Shown here piece by piece: positions 14,612-23,619 of a DNA stretch of 64,000 nucleotides. The DNA comes from Phycisphaerales bacterium (GTDB lineage: Bacteria; Planctomycetota; Phycisphaerae; Phycisphaerales; UBA1924), in assembly GCA_016709445.1 (NCBI GenBank), contig JADJMV010000004.1, forward strand, positions 310,001 through 374,000. Reading direction: 5' to 3'. Position 1 is the stretch's first letter. Every line of letters begins with the position of its first letter. The notes under the pieces are model-generated. The model worked only from the letters and a program-made list of their open reading frames with translations. It was not told the origin of the DNA and made no database searches. Position numbers and translations under genes: made by a program.

Positions 14612-16324
14612 ATGCCCGACCGCCCCGTCGTCACCCGATTTGCCCCCTCCCCCACCGGCCACCTCCACATCGGCGGCGCGCGCACCGCCCTGTTCTGCTG
14701 GGCCTATGCCCGCCACTTCGGCGGCCACTTCGTCCTCCGCATCGAGGACACCGACCAGAAACGCTCCAGCGAGGAGGCGGCGAAGGGCATCCTCGAGGAC
14801 CTCGCGTGGCTGGGCATCACCTGGGACGATGGACCGCGCCTGGAACACGAGGGCACGCTCATCGGGGGCGACCCGCGCGGCGTGGGGCCGTTCTACCAGG
14901 CCCAGCGCCTGGAGATCTACCAGGCGTATCTTGAGCGGCTCCTCGCGGCCGGGCGGGCCTACCCCGCGTTCGAGACGGGCGAGGAACTCGAGAGGCTCCG
15001 CGCGGAAGCCCAGGCCCGCAAAGAGACGTATCGCTACCGACAGGCCGAGGGCTACGACCACGCGCAGTCGCTGGCGGAGATGCGCCGTCGCGAGGCGGCG
15101 GGCGAGCCCTACGTCGTCCGGTTCCGCATGCCGGACACCGCGATCCACGTGATCGACTCGGTGCTGGGCGACATCCGCTTCGACGAGGAGCACACGGACG
15201 ACTTCGTGCTGCGCAAGGCCGACGGTTTCCCGACGTACCACTTCGCGGTGGTGATCGACGACGAGCTGATGGGCGTGACGCACGTGCTGCGGGGCCAGGA
15301 GCACCTCAACAACACGCCGCGCCACGTCGCGCTGCAGCAGGCGCTGACGCACGAGGACGGCTCGCCCTTCCGGACGCCGGTCTACGCCCACCTGCCGCTC
15401 ATCTTCAACGCCGACGGATCGAAGATGAGCAAGCGGGACAAGGACAAGGCGGTGCGCAAGGCCGTGCAGGCGTCTCCCGATGCGACGGCGCGTGCGCTGG
15501 CTCTCGCGGGCAAGGATGCGCTCGACACATGGCTCGCGGACAAGACCCGCCAACTCGGGACCGACTCGCTGTTGGCGCTCGCGGGCGACCTCCGCGTGGA
15601 GCTGCCCGAGATCGATTCCGAAGACTTTCGACGCTCGGGCTACCTGCCGGGCGCACTGTGCAACTACCTGGCGCTCCTCGGCTGGAACCCCGGCGCGAAG
15701 AACGACGACGGCACCGACCTCGAGCGTTTCGATACCGGGTTTCTCTGCGATCATTTCTCCCTCGAACGCATCGGGAAGAGCAACTCCAGATTCGACCGCG
15801 ACAAGCTGCTGGCGTTCAACCAAGCGGCGCTCGGCGCGCTCACGCCCGACGCGTTCGAGCGAGAGCTGCGGACATGGTGCCGGCGTTACGATCCGGGACT
15901 GCCCGAGACGCTCGGCGATCGCTTCAAGGCCGCCGCCCGCGCGATCCAGCCTCGCGTCAAGGTCCTGTCTCAGTGCCGCGAGCCCATCGCCTTCGCCCTC
16001 ATCGCCGACGACTCCGTCGTCTTCGACGAGAAGTCGGTCGCCAAGGTCCTGCACAAGGGGGAGCCGACGGGCCTCGCGGTGCTCAAGGAATTCAGGCCGA
16101 TTCTCGGAGGCCTCGAATCGTTCGAGCCTGAGGCGATCGAACTGGCCGTGAAGGCGTTCTGCGAGGCACGTTCGCTCGGCATGGGCAAGCTCGCGCAGCC
16201 CGTGCGGGTCGCGCTCACCGGGGGCACGGTCAGCCCCGGCCTGGGTGAGACCATCGCCCTGGTCGGCAGGGCGGGCAGCCTCGCGAGGATCGACCGGTGC
16301 CTGCTGGTGTGCGCCGCCCGATAA
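14612..16324 (+). CDS. gltX: Glutamyl-tRNA synthetase
   Basis: A class Ib aminoacyl-tRNA synthetase of 570 residues that charges tRNA with glutamate. FAPSPTGHLHIGGAR carries the HIGH-type motif at residues 19-22 and KMSKR is at 271-275. After KMSKR there is an insertion of roughly 60 residues (about 276-340) before the conserved GYLPGALCNYLALLGW, which is longer than in typical bacterial enzymes. The anticodon-binding C-terminal helices follow. The ATG at 14612 begins MPDRPVVTRF. Whether it also charges tRNA-Gln cannot be judged from sequence alone. Confidence 0.95.
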   Translation: MPDRPVVTRFAPSPTGHLHIGGARTALFCWAYARHFGGHFVLRIEDTDQKRSSEEAAKGILEDLAWLGITWDDGPRLEHEGTLIGGDPRGVGPFYQAQRLEIYQAYLERLLAAGRAYPAFETGEELERLRAEAQARKETYRYRQAEGYDHAQSLAEMRRREAAGEPYVVRFRMPDTAIHVIDSVLGDIRFDEEHTDDFVLRKADGFPTYHFAVVIDDELMGVTHVLRGQEHLNNTPRHVALQQALTHEDGSPFRTPVYAHLPLIFNADGSKMSKRDKDKAVRKAVQASPDATARALALAGKDALDTWLADKTRQLGTDSLLALAGDLRVELPEIDSEDFRRSGYLPGALCNYLALLGWNPGAKNDDGTDLERFDTGFLCDHFSLERIGKSNSRFDRDKLLAFNQAALGALTPDAFERELRTWCRRYDPGLPETLGDRFKAAARAIQPRVKVLSQCREPIAFALIADDSVVFDEKSVAKVLHKGEPTGLAVLKEFRPILGGLESFEPEAIELAVKAFCEARSLGMGKLAQPVRVALTGGTVSPGLGETIALVGRAGSLARIDRCLLVCAAR

Positions 16325-16430
16325 CGCCCGCGACCGCCTTGGAGCCCCGCGCCCGAGTCGTTACACTGGCGCCGTCGCCCCGAGGGGGGTGTCGAAGCCA
16401 ATCTGTCTGTGGGGTGAAAGGAACTCAGTC

Positions 16431-17849
16431 ATGAGCAAGTCTGTGATTGCCGCGATCCTGCTCGCGGGGACGGCCGCCGGGGCCTGGGGCGCGGATGCGA
16501 CCCGCCCGGGCCACTTCAACGATGCCGGGGCCTTCGTCCCCTTCGTCCAGCGTGCGGGCGAACTGGAGTTCACCGGCTCGCTGATCGTCCGGGTCCGGCA
16601 GGACCTGAGCGCGGCCGACGACGCGGCGGCCCGCGCCATGCTGGCCGACCTGCACGCCCGACAGAACGTCAAGGTCGACTACTCCGTCGTGGACGCCCCG
16701 ATCGCCCGCGCGGGCGAAGCCGTCGGCGAGGCAGAGAACGCGCTGAGCCGCTCGCTCATGGCCACCGGCCTGTTCGAGTACGCCGTGCCCAACTGGATGT
16801 GCTTCCCGCTGGAGACCCCCAACGACCCGCAGTATGGCAACCAGTGGCACCTGCCGCAGATCAATGCCCCCGCGGCCTGGGACCACACCCACGGCGACGG
16901 CAGCATGATCATCGCCTTCACCGACACCGGGGTGCTCAAGACCCACTCCGATCTCGCGGGCAAGTTCGTCAATGGATACGACGCGTACAACAACATCGCC
17001 GAGGACGATGGCGGGAGCGTGGACGACATCAATGGCCACGGCACGCACGTCGCGGGGTGCGCGGGGGCGATCGGCAACAACGCCAACGGGGTCGCGGGGG
17101 TCAACTGGAACACCCGGCTCATGATGATCCGTGTCGCGGTCAACAGCGGCGGCGGGGCGTACTACGAGGACCTGCTCGAGGGCGCGCAGTGGGCCATCGA
17201 GCACGGCGCCAAGATCGTCAGCGCGAGCTACTCCGGCGTCGATTACGAGCCGATCCAGACGATGGGCGCGTATATCCACTCGATCGGCGGCATCTATATG
17301 TACGCCGCGGGGAACGACGGGCGGAACCTGTCGAGCTTCGACTGGGACGACGTGGTGGTCGTCGGGGCGAGCACCTATGGCGACGCCCGGGCCGACTTCT
17401 CCGCCTACGGCGTCGCGATCGACGTCTTCACGCCGGGCGTGGACATCGGCTCGACGACCCGCGACGGCGGCTATGCCTGGTGGAGCGGCACCAGCATGGC
17501 CACGCCGGTGACCAACGGTGTCGCCAGCATGATCTGGACGGCGGATCCCTCGTTGACCCCCCAGGAGGTTGAGCAGATCCTGTTCACGACCTGCAAAGAC
17601 CTGGGCGCACCGGGCAACGACAGCACCTACGGCTGGGGCCGGGTCGATCTCGGGGCCGCGGTGCAGGCGGCCCTTGACGGCGCGTGCCGGGCCGACTGGA
17701 ACGGCGACGGCGCGGTGAACACGCAGGACGTGATCGCGTTCCTCAACGCCTGGACCAGCGGCGACCCGAGCGCCGACCTCAACGGTGACGGGAACGTCAA
17801 CACGCAGGACGTGCTCGCGTTCCTGAACCTGTGGGCCACGGGCTGCTGA
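16431..17849 (+). CDS. Secreted subtilisin-like serine protease (S8) with GC-type dockerin tag
   Basis: A 472-residue exported protease. It has a signal peptide (MSKSVIAAILLAGTAAGAWG), a propeptide region of about 110 residues, then the S8 catalytic domain. The triad is D165 in AFTDTGV, H203 in GHGTHVAG and S355 in SGTSMATP, with an oxyanion Asn in YAAGNDG. The C-terminal 55 residues form the paired dockerin-like module opened by one Cys and ending LWATGC. GAAAGGA lies 8 bases before the ATG. A strong hairpin terminator follows the gene. Confidence 0.93.
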   Translation: MSKSVIAAILLAGTAAGAWGADATRPGHFNDAGAFVPFVQRAGELEFTGSLIVRVRQDLSAADDAAARAMLADLHARQNVKVDYSVVDAPIARAGEAVGEAENALSRSLMATGLFEYAVPNWMCFPLETPNDPQYGNQWHLPQINAPAAWDHTHGDGSMIIAFTDTGVLKTHSDLAGKFVNGYDAYNNIAEDDGGSVDDINGHGTHVAGCAGAIGNNANGVAGVNWNTRLMMIRVAVNSGGGAYYEDLLEGAQWAIEHGAKIVSASYSGVDYEPIQTMGAYIHSIGGIYMYAAGNDGRNLSSFDWDDVVVVGASTYGDARADFSAYGVAIDVFTPGVDIGSTTRDGGYAWWSGTSMATPVTNGVASMIWTADPSLTPQEVEQILFTTCKDLGAPGNDSTYGWGRVDLGAAVQAALDGACRADWNGDGAVNTQDVIAFLNAWTSGDPSADLNGDGNVNTQDVLAFLNLWATGC

Positions 17850-17880
17850 CGGACGGCGCGACCGACGATCGCAGGACCAG

Positions 17881-17912
17881 AACGGGCGGCCCAGGCTGGG
17901 CCGCCCGTTTCA
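17881..17912. terminator. Bidirectional intrinsic terminator
   Basis: A perfect 13-bp stem, AACGGGCGGCCCA with TGGGCCGCCCGTT and a 3-base loop, followed by TTC-AATT. It sits between the convergent subtilase and carboxypeptidase genes and can serve both. Confidence 0.85.
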
Positions 17913-17936
17913 ATTCTCGCGCAGGCTCAAATCGGC

Positions 17937-19457
17937 TCAGACCCCGTAGAGCGGCTTGAGCTTGCTCTCCAGGTGCCTCATCAAGGGGTCGGCCGAGAGC
18001 GGCTTGCCGGTGATCCTTTCACACAATTCACCCGCCCGGAATCGCTTGCCGTGCACGTGGATCTTGTCGCGGAGCCACGAGAGCAGCGGGGCGAACTCGC
18101 CGCGGGCCATGCCGGCCTTGAGACCCGGAATGTCGGCGTTGATCTTCTCCCAGAACTGGGCGGCGTAGAGGTTGCCGAGGGTGTAGGTGGGGAAGTAGCC
18201 GATCAGGCCGAAGCTCCAGTGCACGTCCTGGAGGCAGCCGCGCCGGTCGTCGGGCACCTTGACGCCGAGGAGCTTCTCGAATCGCTCGTTCCAGACGCCG
18301 GGGAGGTCCTTGACGGCCAGCGTGCCCGCGACCAGGGCCCGCTCGATGCCGAAGCGGAGCATCACGTGCAGGTTGTACGTGGCCTCGTCGGCCTCGACGC
18401 GGATGAAGCTGCGCTGCACGGTGTTCGTCGCGCCGTAGAGTTCGTCCACGCCGAACTTCTCGAGGCCGGAGCCCAGCGTCTTCTGCGCGTGCGGCAGGGC
18501 CCACTGCCAGAACTCGCGGCTGCGCCCGACGAAGTTCTCCCACATCCGCGACTGGCTCTCGTGGATGCCCAGAGAGATCGAATCGCCCAGCGGCTCGCCG
18601 AGGTGGTCGCCCTTGGGCAGGCCTTGCTCGTAGAGGCCGTGGCCGCACTCGTGCATGGTGCCGTAGAGAGCGTCCGTGAACTTCTCGTCGCGGTAGCGGG
18701 TGGTCAGGCGGGTGTCGCCGGTGGAGAGGCCCGAGCAGAAGGGGTGGGTCGTGACGTCGAGGCGCCCGGCCTTGGTATCGAAGCCCAGGGCCTCGATCAC
18801 GAAGTTCCCGAAGGCGTGCTGGCGCTCCGCGGGGATCTTGCAGTGCAGCGGCGCATCGCTGGGGGCCTTGCCCTTCTCGAGGAGCGTCTTGACGAGCGTG
18901 CTGAGTCGGTCGCCCAGCGGCTTGAACACCGCCTCGATCTCCGCGGCCCGCGCGTCGGGCTCGTACTCGTCGAGCAGCGCGTCGTACAGCTCGCCGCCCT
19001 TGGGCACGCCATAGCACTCGGCCTTCTGACGGGTGAGGGCGAGCATCTTCTCGAGCCACGGAGCGAAGGCGGGGAAGTCGTTCTTGGCGCGGGCGTCCTT
19101 CCACGCCTCCTGCGCCTGGCTGCCCACCTTGGCCAGCTCCGCGACGAGCGAAGTCGGAAGCTTGGTGGCCTTGTCGTAGGAACGCCGCATCTCACGGATG
19201 TTGCGGGCCGTGGCGCTCGTGGGGTCGCCGGTGAGCTTCGGATCGGCCTCGCAGGCCGCGATGAGTTCTCCCACCCGCGGTGTCGTGCGCAGCTGGTGCA
19301 CGAGCGTGGCGATCGCCGAGCACTGCTCGGCCCGGACTCCCGCACCGGCCGGGGGCATGTAGGTCTCTTGGTCCCAGTTGAGCAGCGCGTCGACCCCCTG
19401 GAGCACACCGATCTCGTGGGCGAGCTTCCGAAGGTCTCCGTAGGCGTCTGAGGGCAT
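17937..19457 (-). CDS. M32 family metallocarboxypeptidase (Taq carboxypeptidase type)
   Basis: A 506-residue zinc carboxypeptidase that trims residues from protein C-termini in the cytosol. The zinc motif is H269-E-C-G-H273, followed by the family's HESQSR segment about 30 residues later. Near the N-terminus, LNWDQETYMPPAGAGVRAEQ is typical of M32. Length matches the family. The ATG at 19457 (MPSDAYGDLRK) is preceded by AAAGGAG. No export signal is present. Transcription ends at the shared terminator at 17881-17912. Confidence 0.93.
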   Translation of the reverse strand: MPSDAYGDLRKLAHEIGVLQGVDALLNWDQETYMPPAGAGVRAEQCSAIATLVHQLRTTPRVGELIAACEADPKLTGDPTSATARNIREMRRSYDKATKLPTSLVAELAKVGSQAQEAWKDARAKNDFPAFAPWLEKMLALTRQKAECYGVPKGGELYDALLDEYEPDARAAEIEAVFKPLGDRLSTLVKTLLEKGKAPSDAPLHCKIPAERQHAFGNFVIEALGFDTKAGRLDVTTHPFCSGLSTGDTRLTTRYRDEKFTDALYGTMHECGHGLYEQGLPKGDHLGEPLGDSISLGIHESQSRMWENFVGRSREFWQWALPHAQKTLGSGLEKFGVDELYGATNTVQRSFIRVEADEATYNLHVMLRFGIERALVAGTLAVKDLPGVWNERFEKLLGVKVPDDRRGCLQDVHWSFGLIGYFPTYTLGNLYAAQFWEKINADIPGLKAGMARGEFAPLLSWLRDKIHVHGKRFRAGELCERITGKPLSADPLMRHLESKLKPLYGV

Positions 19458-19628
19458 GGCGAACTCCTTTCTCTCGATCGTAGAGACGGCGAGAGGCCGG
19501 AATGCGAGGAGTTCTCCACAGGCTTTTACCGGGGAGGTTTTTCCAGGGTGTCCCCTGCGGTGAGTGAACACCCCCACCACTCTCGCCGATGAGAGAACCC
19601 CGAAGCAGGACGCAATCAGGAGGCGGCG

Positions 19629-20252
19629 ATGTTCCGATCGGGCCAGGAGCTCTTCATCGATTTCGGCGGCCTGACGACCCAGCGCGTCCTCCACCCGGTG
19701 GTCGCCGGCGATCCGGTCGAGGACGCGACACGGATCGCCTTCGTGGACCGGGACATCGACCAGGCCCCGCCGCAGCCAGGCACCACCGTCACGATCTTCT
19801 TCCACGGTCCGAACGAGTTCATGCAGGTGCCCGGAGAGGTCGTGCACCTCGCGACCGAGGACGAGGGCTCGCCGCTCGGTGTGCGGGCGATCGGGGATCC
19901 CGCGAGCGCCGAGACGCGCAAGTGCTTCCGAGTCTCGACGGTGCTGGCGGACTACCAGGCGAATCTCGGCCGGCTCGGGCGGCGGAAGATCGCCGACGTG
20001 AGCGCGACCGGCATCGCGTTCGTGACGACGCACAAGCTCGCCCTCGGCGACGCGGTGGACGTCTCGATCGACGTCGGCGGGCGGCGCTTCGAGGGTCGGG
20101 GCTTCGTGCAGAGCGTCAAGGAAGTGCGGCAGGGGCACCGGTACGGTGTGCTGTGCACCAACTCGGGCAAGACCAATATCCAGAAGGGCCTGCAACTCCT
20201 GACGATGGAGGCGCAGCGCAGCCAGCTCCGCCGTCTCTCGGGCGCGGCCTGA
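19629..20252 (+). CDS. PilZ-domain protein
   Basis: A 207-residue protein. The second half matches a PilZ domain, which in many bacteria binds cyclic di-GMP: an arginine motif RKCFRVST near residue 98 and the D-V-S-A-T-G-I-A-F strand near 122 (consensus D/NxSxxG). The N-terminal 90 residues resemble a YcgR-like flanking beta domain. The RxxxR motif is present as R-K-C-F-R. AGGAGG lies 6 bases before the ATG. The gene ends 9 bp from the convergent metK. No flagellar genes surround it, so the output is unknown. Confidence 0.78.
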   Translation: MFRSGQELFIDFGGLTTQRVLHPVVAGDPVEDATRIAFVDRDIDQAPPQPGTTVTIFFHGPNEFMQVPGEVVHLATEDEGSPLGVRAIGDPASAETRKCFRVSTVLADYQANLGRLGRRKIADVSATGIAFVTTHKLALGDAVDVSIDVGGRRFEGRGFVQSVKEVRQGHRYGVLCTNSGKTNIQKGLQLLTMEAQRSQLRRLSGAA

Positions 20253-20261
20253 GATTTCGGT

Positions 20262-21452
20262 CTACTTGCAGAGCGAGCGCAGCGCGTCGACCTTGTCGGT
20301 GCGCTCCCAGGTGAAGCCGGCGCTGCGGACGATCGACCCGTCCGGCTTGCGGTGCTCGACATCCTGGGCCTTGCGCCCGAAGTGACCGTGACGTGCGGTG
20401 CGGGAGTAGATCGGCTTGCGCAGACCGAGCGTCTCGATGATGCCGCGGGGGGTGAGGCTGAAGACCTCGCGGATCGCCTTGCTGATCTTGCCCGGGTCGG
20501 CCCGCTCGGTCCCGGCGCAATCGAGCCACACGCTGGTGGGTTCGGAGACGCCGATCGCGTAGCTGAGCTGGATCTCGCAGATATCGGCCAGCTCGGCGGC
20601 TACCACGTTTTTGGCGATGTAGCGGGCCATGTAGGCCGCGGAGCGGTCGACCTTGGTCGGGTCCTTGCCGCTGAAGGCCCCGCCCCCGTGGCGCCCGCGC
20701 CCGCCGTAGGTATCGACGATGATCTTGCGCCCGGTGAGGCCCGAGTCGCCGTGCGGGCCGCCGATCTCGAAGCGCCCGGTGGGGTTCACGTGGATGGTGA
20801 TCGCCGGGTTCCACCAGTCCTTGAGGACGGGCTTGAAGACCTCCTGGATGACCTGCCGCTTGAGTTCGTCCTGGCGGTCGTTCCAGGACGGGTCGTGCTG
20901 GGTGCTCAGGACAATGGTGTCGACACGGACGGGCTTGTTGCCGTCGTACTCGATCGTGACCTGGCTCTTGGCGTCCGGGCGCAGACCGGGGATGATGCCG
21001 GAGCGCCGGACATGGGCCTGCTGCTCGACGAGCCGGTGGGCGAGCTGGATGGGCAGGGGCATGAACTCGGGCGTCTCGCGGCAGGCGAAGCCGAACATCA
21101 TGCCCTGGTCGCCCGCGCCGTCGCGATCGACGCCCTGGGCGATATCCCTGGACTGCTTGTTGAGCGCGACGAGCACGGCGCAGCTCTCGGCGTCGAAGCG
21201 CATGTTGGCGTCGGTGTAGCCGATCTCCGCGATGGTGGACCGGACGACATCCGGGATGTCCACGTACGTGTTCGTCGTCACCTCGCCGGCGACCACCACC
21301 AGGCCCGTCGCCACCAGCGTCTCGCAGGCCACCCGCGAGAACGGATCGTCGGCCAGCATCGCGTCGAGGATGGCGTCGGAGATCTGGTCGGCCACCTTGT
21401 CGGGGTGCCCCATCGAGACGGATTCGGACGTGAACAGGTGCGTGGCGGCCAT
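20262..21452 (-). CDS. metK: S-adenosylmethionine synthetase
   Basis: A 396-residue enzyme that makes S-adenosylmethionine from methionine and ATP. The family hallmarks are intact: SESVSMGHPDKVADQISDAI at the N-terminus, the GAGDQGMMFGFA loop, and GGGAFSGKDPTKVDRS. Length is normal. The ATG at 21452 starts MAATHLFTSES. The 125-bp region between metK and the divergent purM shows no SAM riboswitch I can recognise. Confidence 0.97.
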   Translation of the reverse strand: MAATHLFTSESVSMGHPDKVADQISDAILDAMLADDPFSRVACETLVATGLVVVAGEVTTNTYVDIPDVVRSTIAEIGYTDANMRFDAESCAVLVALNKQSRDIAQGVDRDGAGDQGMMFGFACRETPEFMPLPIQLAHRLVEQQAHVRRSGIIPGLRPDAKSQVTIEYDGNKPVRVDTIVLSTQHDPSWNDRQDELKRQVIQEVFKPVLKDWWNPAITIHVNPTGRFEIGGPHGDSGLTGRKIIVDTYGGRGRHGGGAFSGKDPTKVDRSAAYMARYIAKNVVAAELADICEIQLSYAIGVSEPTSVWLDCAGTERADPGKISKAIREVFSLTPRGIIETLGLRKPIYSRTARHGHFGRKAQDVEHRKPDGSIVRSAGFTWERTDKVDALRSLCK

Positions 21453-21577
21453 GCGTATCTCCACTCGCTCTCGCGGGGCGCGGCGGGCCCCGGCGACAGC
21501 CCCGGAGCCCTGCAGGCGACAGTCTAGGGCCCGGCCCCGCGCCCCGCCAATCCGCGGGGCGCGTATCCTCATGCCCG

Positions 21578-22696
21578 ATGCCCACGCGCACCAAGGACCG
21601 TACCACCTCCGCCGCACAACCCTCCGGCATGACCTACGCCGCCGCGGGGATCGATCTCGTTCGCTACGACGGTTTCATCGACACGCTCGGCGGGATGCTC
21701 AAGCGGACGCACGGTCCGCGCGTGATCTCGAACCCCGGCGGCTTCGCCGGACTCTTTCGGCTTGACTACAACGAGAAGCTCTTCGCCCGCAATTACCGCG
21801 ACCCGGTGCTGGTCTCCTGCGCCGACGGCGTCGGCACCAAGATCAAGATCGCCCAGGAGCTGGGCATCGTCCACACCATCGGGATCGACCTGGTCGCGAT
21901 GAACGTCAACGACCTGATCGTCGAGGGCGCCGAGCCGCTCTTCTTCCTCGACTGCCTGAGCGTCCACCATGTCGAGCAGGCGGTCTGCGCCGCCATCATG
22001 CACGGTGTCGTCGAGGGCTGTCGGATCGCCGGGTGCGCGTTGCTCGGGGGCGAGACCGCGGAGATGGGCGACCTGTTCCGGCCCGGCGACTTTGATCTCA
22101 CCGGCTTCGCCGTCGGTGTCGTCGATCTGCACAAGGCCATGAACCGCCGCCACCCCGAGCCCGGCGACGTGATCCTGGGCCTGGCCAGTTCCGGGGTCCA
22201 CTCCAACGGCTTCACACTCGCCCGCAAGATCGTTGCGGACGCCAAGCTCGATCTCCGCAAGGCCTACCCCGAACTGGCCGAGAAGGGGCAGACTACGCCG
22301 ACGCTGGGGCAGGCACTGCTCATCCCGACCCGCATCTACGCCGACCCCATCGTCCGCCTCAACGCCGCCTACCGCGTGAAGAAGGTCGTCACCGGCATGG
22401 CGCACATCACCGGCGGCGGGCTGGCCGGCAACCTCGAACGCTCCCTCTCGCCCACCGTTGACGCGGTGATCCAGACCAAATCTTGGACACCCCCGGCGAT
22501 TTTCCGATTCCTGCAGGAACGGGGCGGCGTCGAAGAGGCGGAGATGCGCACGGTATTCAACATGGGCATTGGTTATTGCGTGGTCGTCAGGCCGACATTC
22601 GCTCAAGCGGTCCGCGAGCGTCTCGAACGCATGGGCGAGACGGTCTTCGAGATCGGGAAGATCACCAAGGGCAAGGGCCGCGTCATCGAGAAATGA
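21578..22696 (+). CDS. purM: Phosphoribosylformylglycinamidine cyclo-ligase (AIR synthetase)
   Basis: A 372-residue enzyme of purine synthesis that closes the imidazole ring of AIR using ATP. Conserved stretches include YAAAGIDL, VSCADGVGTKIKIA, GIDLVAMNVNDLIVEGAEPL, GGETAEMGDLF and MAHITGGGLAGNL. The protein is slightly longer than usual because of an N-terminal extension of about 17 residues; translation from the Met at residue 18 is also possible. It overlaps the end of the convergent rsmE by 14 bp. Confidence 0.96.
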   Translation: MPTRTKDRTTSAAQPSGMTYAAAGIDLVRYDGFIDTLGGMLKRTHGPRVISNPGGFAGLFRLDYNEKLFARNYRDPVLVSCADGVGTKIKIAQELGIVHTIGIDLVAMNVNDLIVEGAEPLFFLDCLSVHHVEQAVCAAIMHGVVEGCRIAGCALLGGETAEMGDLFRPGDFDLTGFAVGVVDLHKAMNRRHPEPGDVILGLASSGVHSNGFTLARKIVADAKLDLRKAYPELAEKGQTTPTLGQALLIPTRIYADPIVRLNAAYRVKKVVTGMAHITGGGLAGNLERSLSPTVDAVIQTKSWTPPAIFRFLQERGGVEEAEMRTVFNMGIGYCVVVRPTFAQAVRERLERMGETVFEIGKITKGKGRVIEK

Positions 22697-23405
22697 GGCG
22701 GGAAGCCCCGTCGAGCACGATCCCGGCCGCGACCACTGCCGCGGTCTCCACGCGCATGGTGTGCGCCCCGAAACGGGAGATCCGCGCCCCCGCGTCGATT
22801 GCTTGGGCCAATTCGGTCTCGGTCCATCCGCCCTCGGGGCCGATCAGCAGCGTCACGGCTTCCGAGCCGTCGGGAGCGAAGGGCGCGCCGGAGGCATCCG
22901 CCACGACCGGGACCGGCAAACGCAGGGCGTCGCTGTAATCCACCGGCGCACCGATCGACATGAGCCAGCTCCGCCCGCACTGCTTGGCCGATTCGCCCGC
23001 GATCCGCTCGGCCCGCGACAGCTTCCCCGACCCCGGCTCGACGATCGTCCGAGCGGTGCGGAGCGGTGACCAGCTGGCCACCCCGGCCTGGCTCAGCTGA
23101 TCGATCATCTCCTCGAGGCGCGGCCCCTTCGGCGCGGAGGCGAGAACGGTCAGGCGGGGCCGGATCGGGGGCTCGGACTGCACCTCGCGGATGTCGAGCG
23201 TGAGCCCCCATGCCCCCTTGCCCGACTTGAGCACCGACGCCACCTGGCCCAGGGCCCGGCCGCCCGACCCGTTGAGCACCTCGACGGCGGCCCCCACCTC
23301 GAGCCGCTTCACCCGGGCCGCGTGGTGACCCTCAGTTCCGAGAACCTCGATTCGGTCCCCTGGAGCAGGGGAGCAATCGGGCAGGAGCACGCGGTGCATC
23401 GCCAT
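22683..23405 (-). CDS. rsmE: 16S rRNA m3U1498 methyltransferase
   Basis: A 240-residue SPOUT-class methyltransferase that acts on U1498 of 16S rRNA (E. coli numbering). The knotted SAM-binding region shows LLIGPEGGWTETELAQA and, near the C-terminus, HTMRVETAAVVA, the RsmE form of the knot. The N-terminal 70 residues form the PUA-like RNA-binding domain (HHAARVKRLEVGAAVEVLNG). Either of two ATGs six bases apart could start it. It is convergent with purM and overlaps it tail to tail. Confidence 0.92.
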   Translation of the reverse strand: MAMHRVLLPDCSPAPGDRIEVLGTEGHHAARVKRLEVGAAVEVLNGSGGRALGQVASVLKSGKGAWGLTLDIREVQSEPPIRPRLTVLASAPKGPRLEEMIDQLSQAGVASWSPLRTARTIVEPGSGKLSRAERIAGESAKQCGRSWLMSIGAPVDYSDALRLPVPVVADASGAPFAPDGSEAVTLLIGPEGGWTETELAQAIDAGARISRFGAHTMRVETAAVVAAGIVLDGASRLISR

Positions 23406-23523
23406 GGGGGGAGCGTACCCGGCCATACCGCGGGCAGGGCTGGGGGGCTTTGGCCACCGGGCCCGGGGCCGGTCGGCACAACCGGCTTGAGCGGCGGGGG
23501 CCAGCAGCCGATGATGCCGGGGA

Positions 23524-23541
23524 GGGGCCTTGAAGGGCCCC
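23524..23541. other. Intergenic hairpin
   Basis: GGGGCC, 6-base loop, GGCCCC, between the divergent rsmE and the acidic membrane protein. It has the same flavour as the REP linkers but no UUCG loop. Function is unknown. Confidence 0.4.
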
Positions 23542-23619
23542 GACTCCGGCCCGCACGGACGCGGTGCGCCGCCATTTGGTCTAGGCTCGCCGGAAGAATC
23601 GTCACGGGAGGACTTCGGC

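Noticed and set aside
21453..21577. SAM riboswitch between metK and purM
   Set aside because: I could not build the kink-turn or conserved core of any SAM riboswitch class in these 125 bp.
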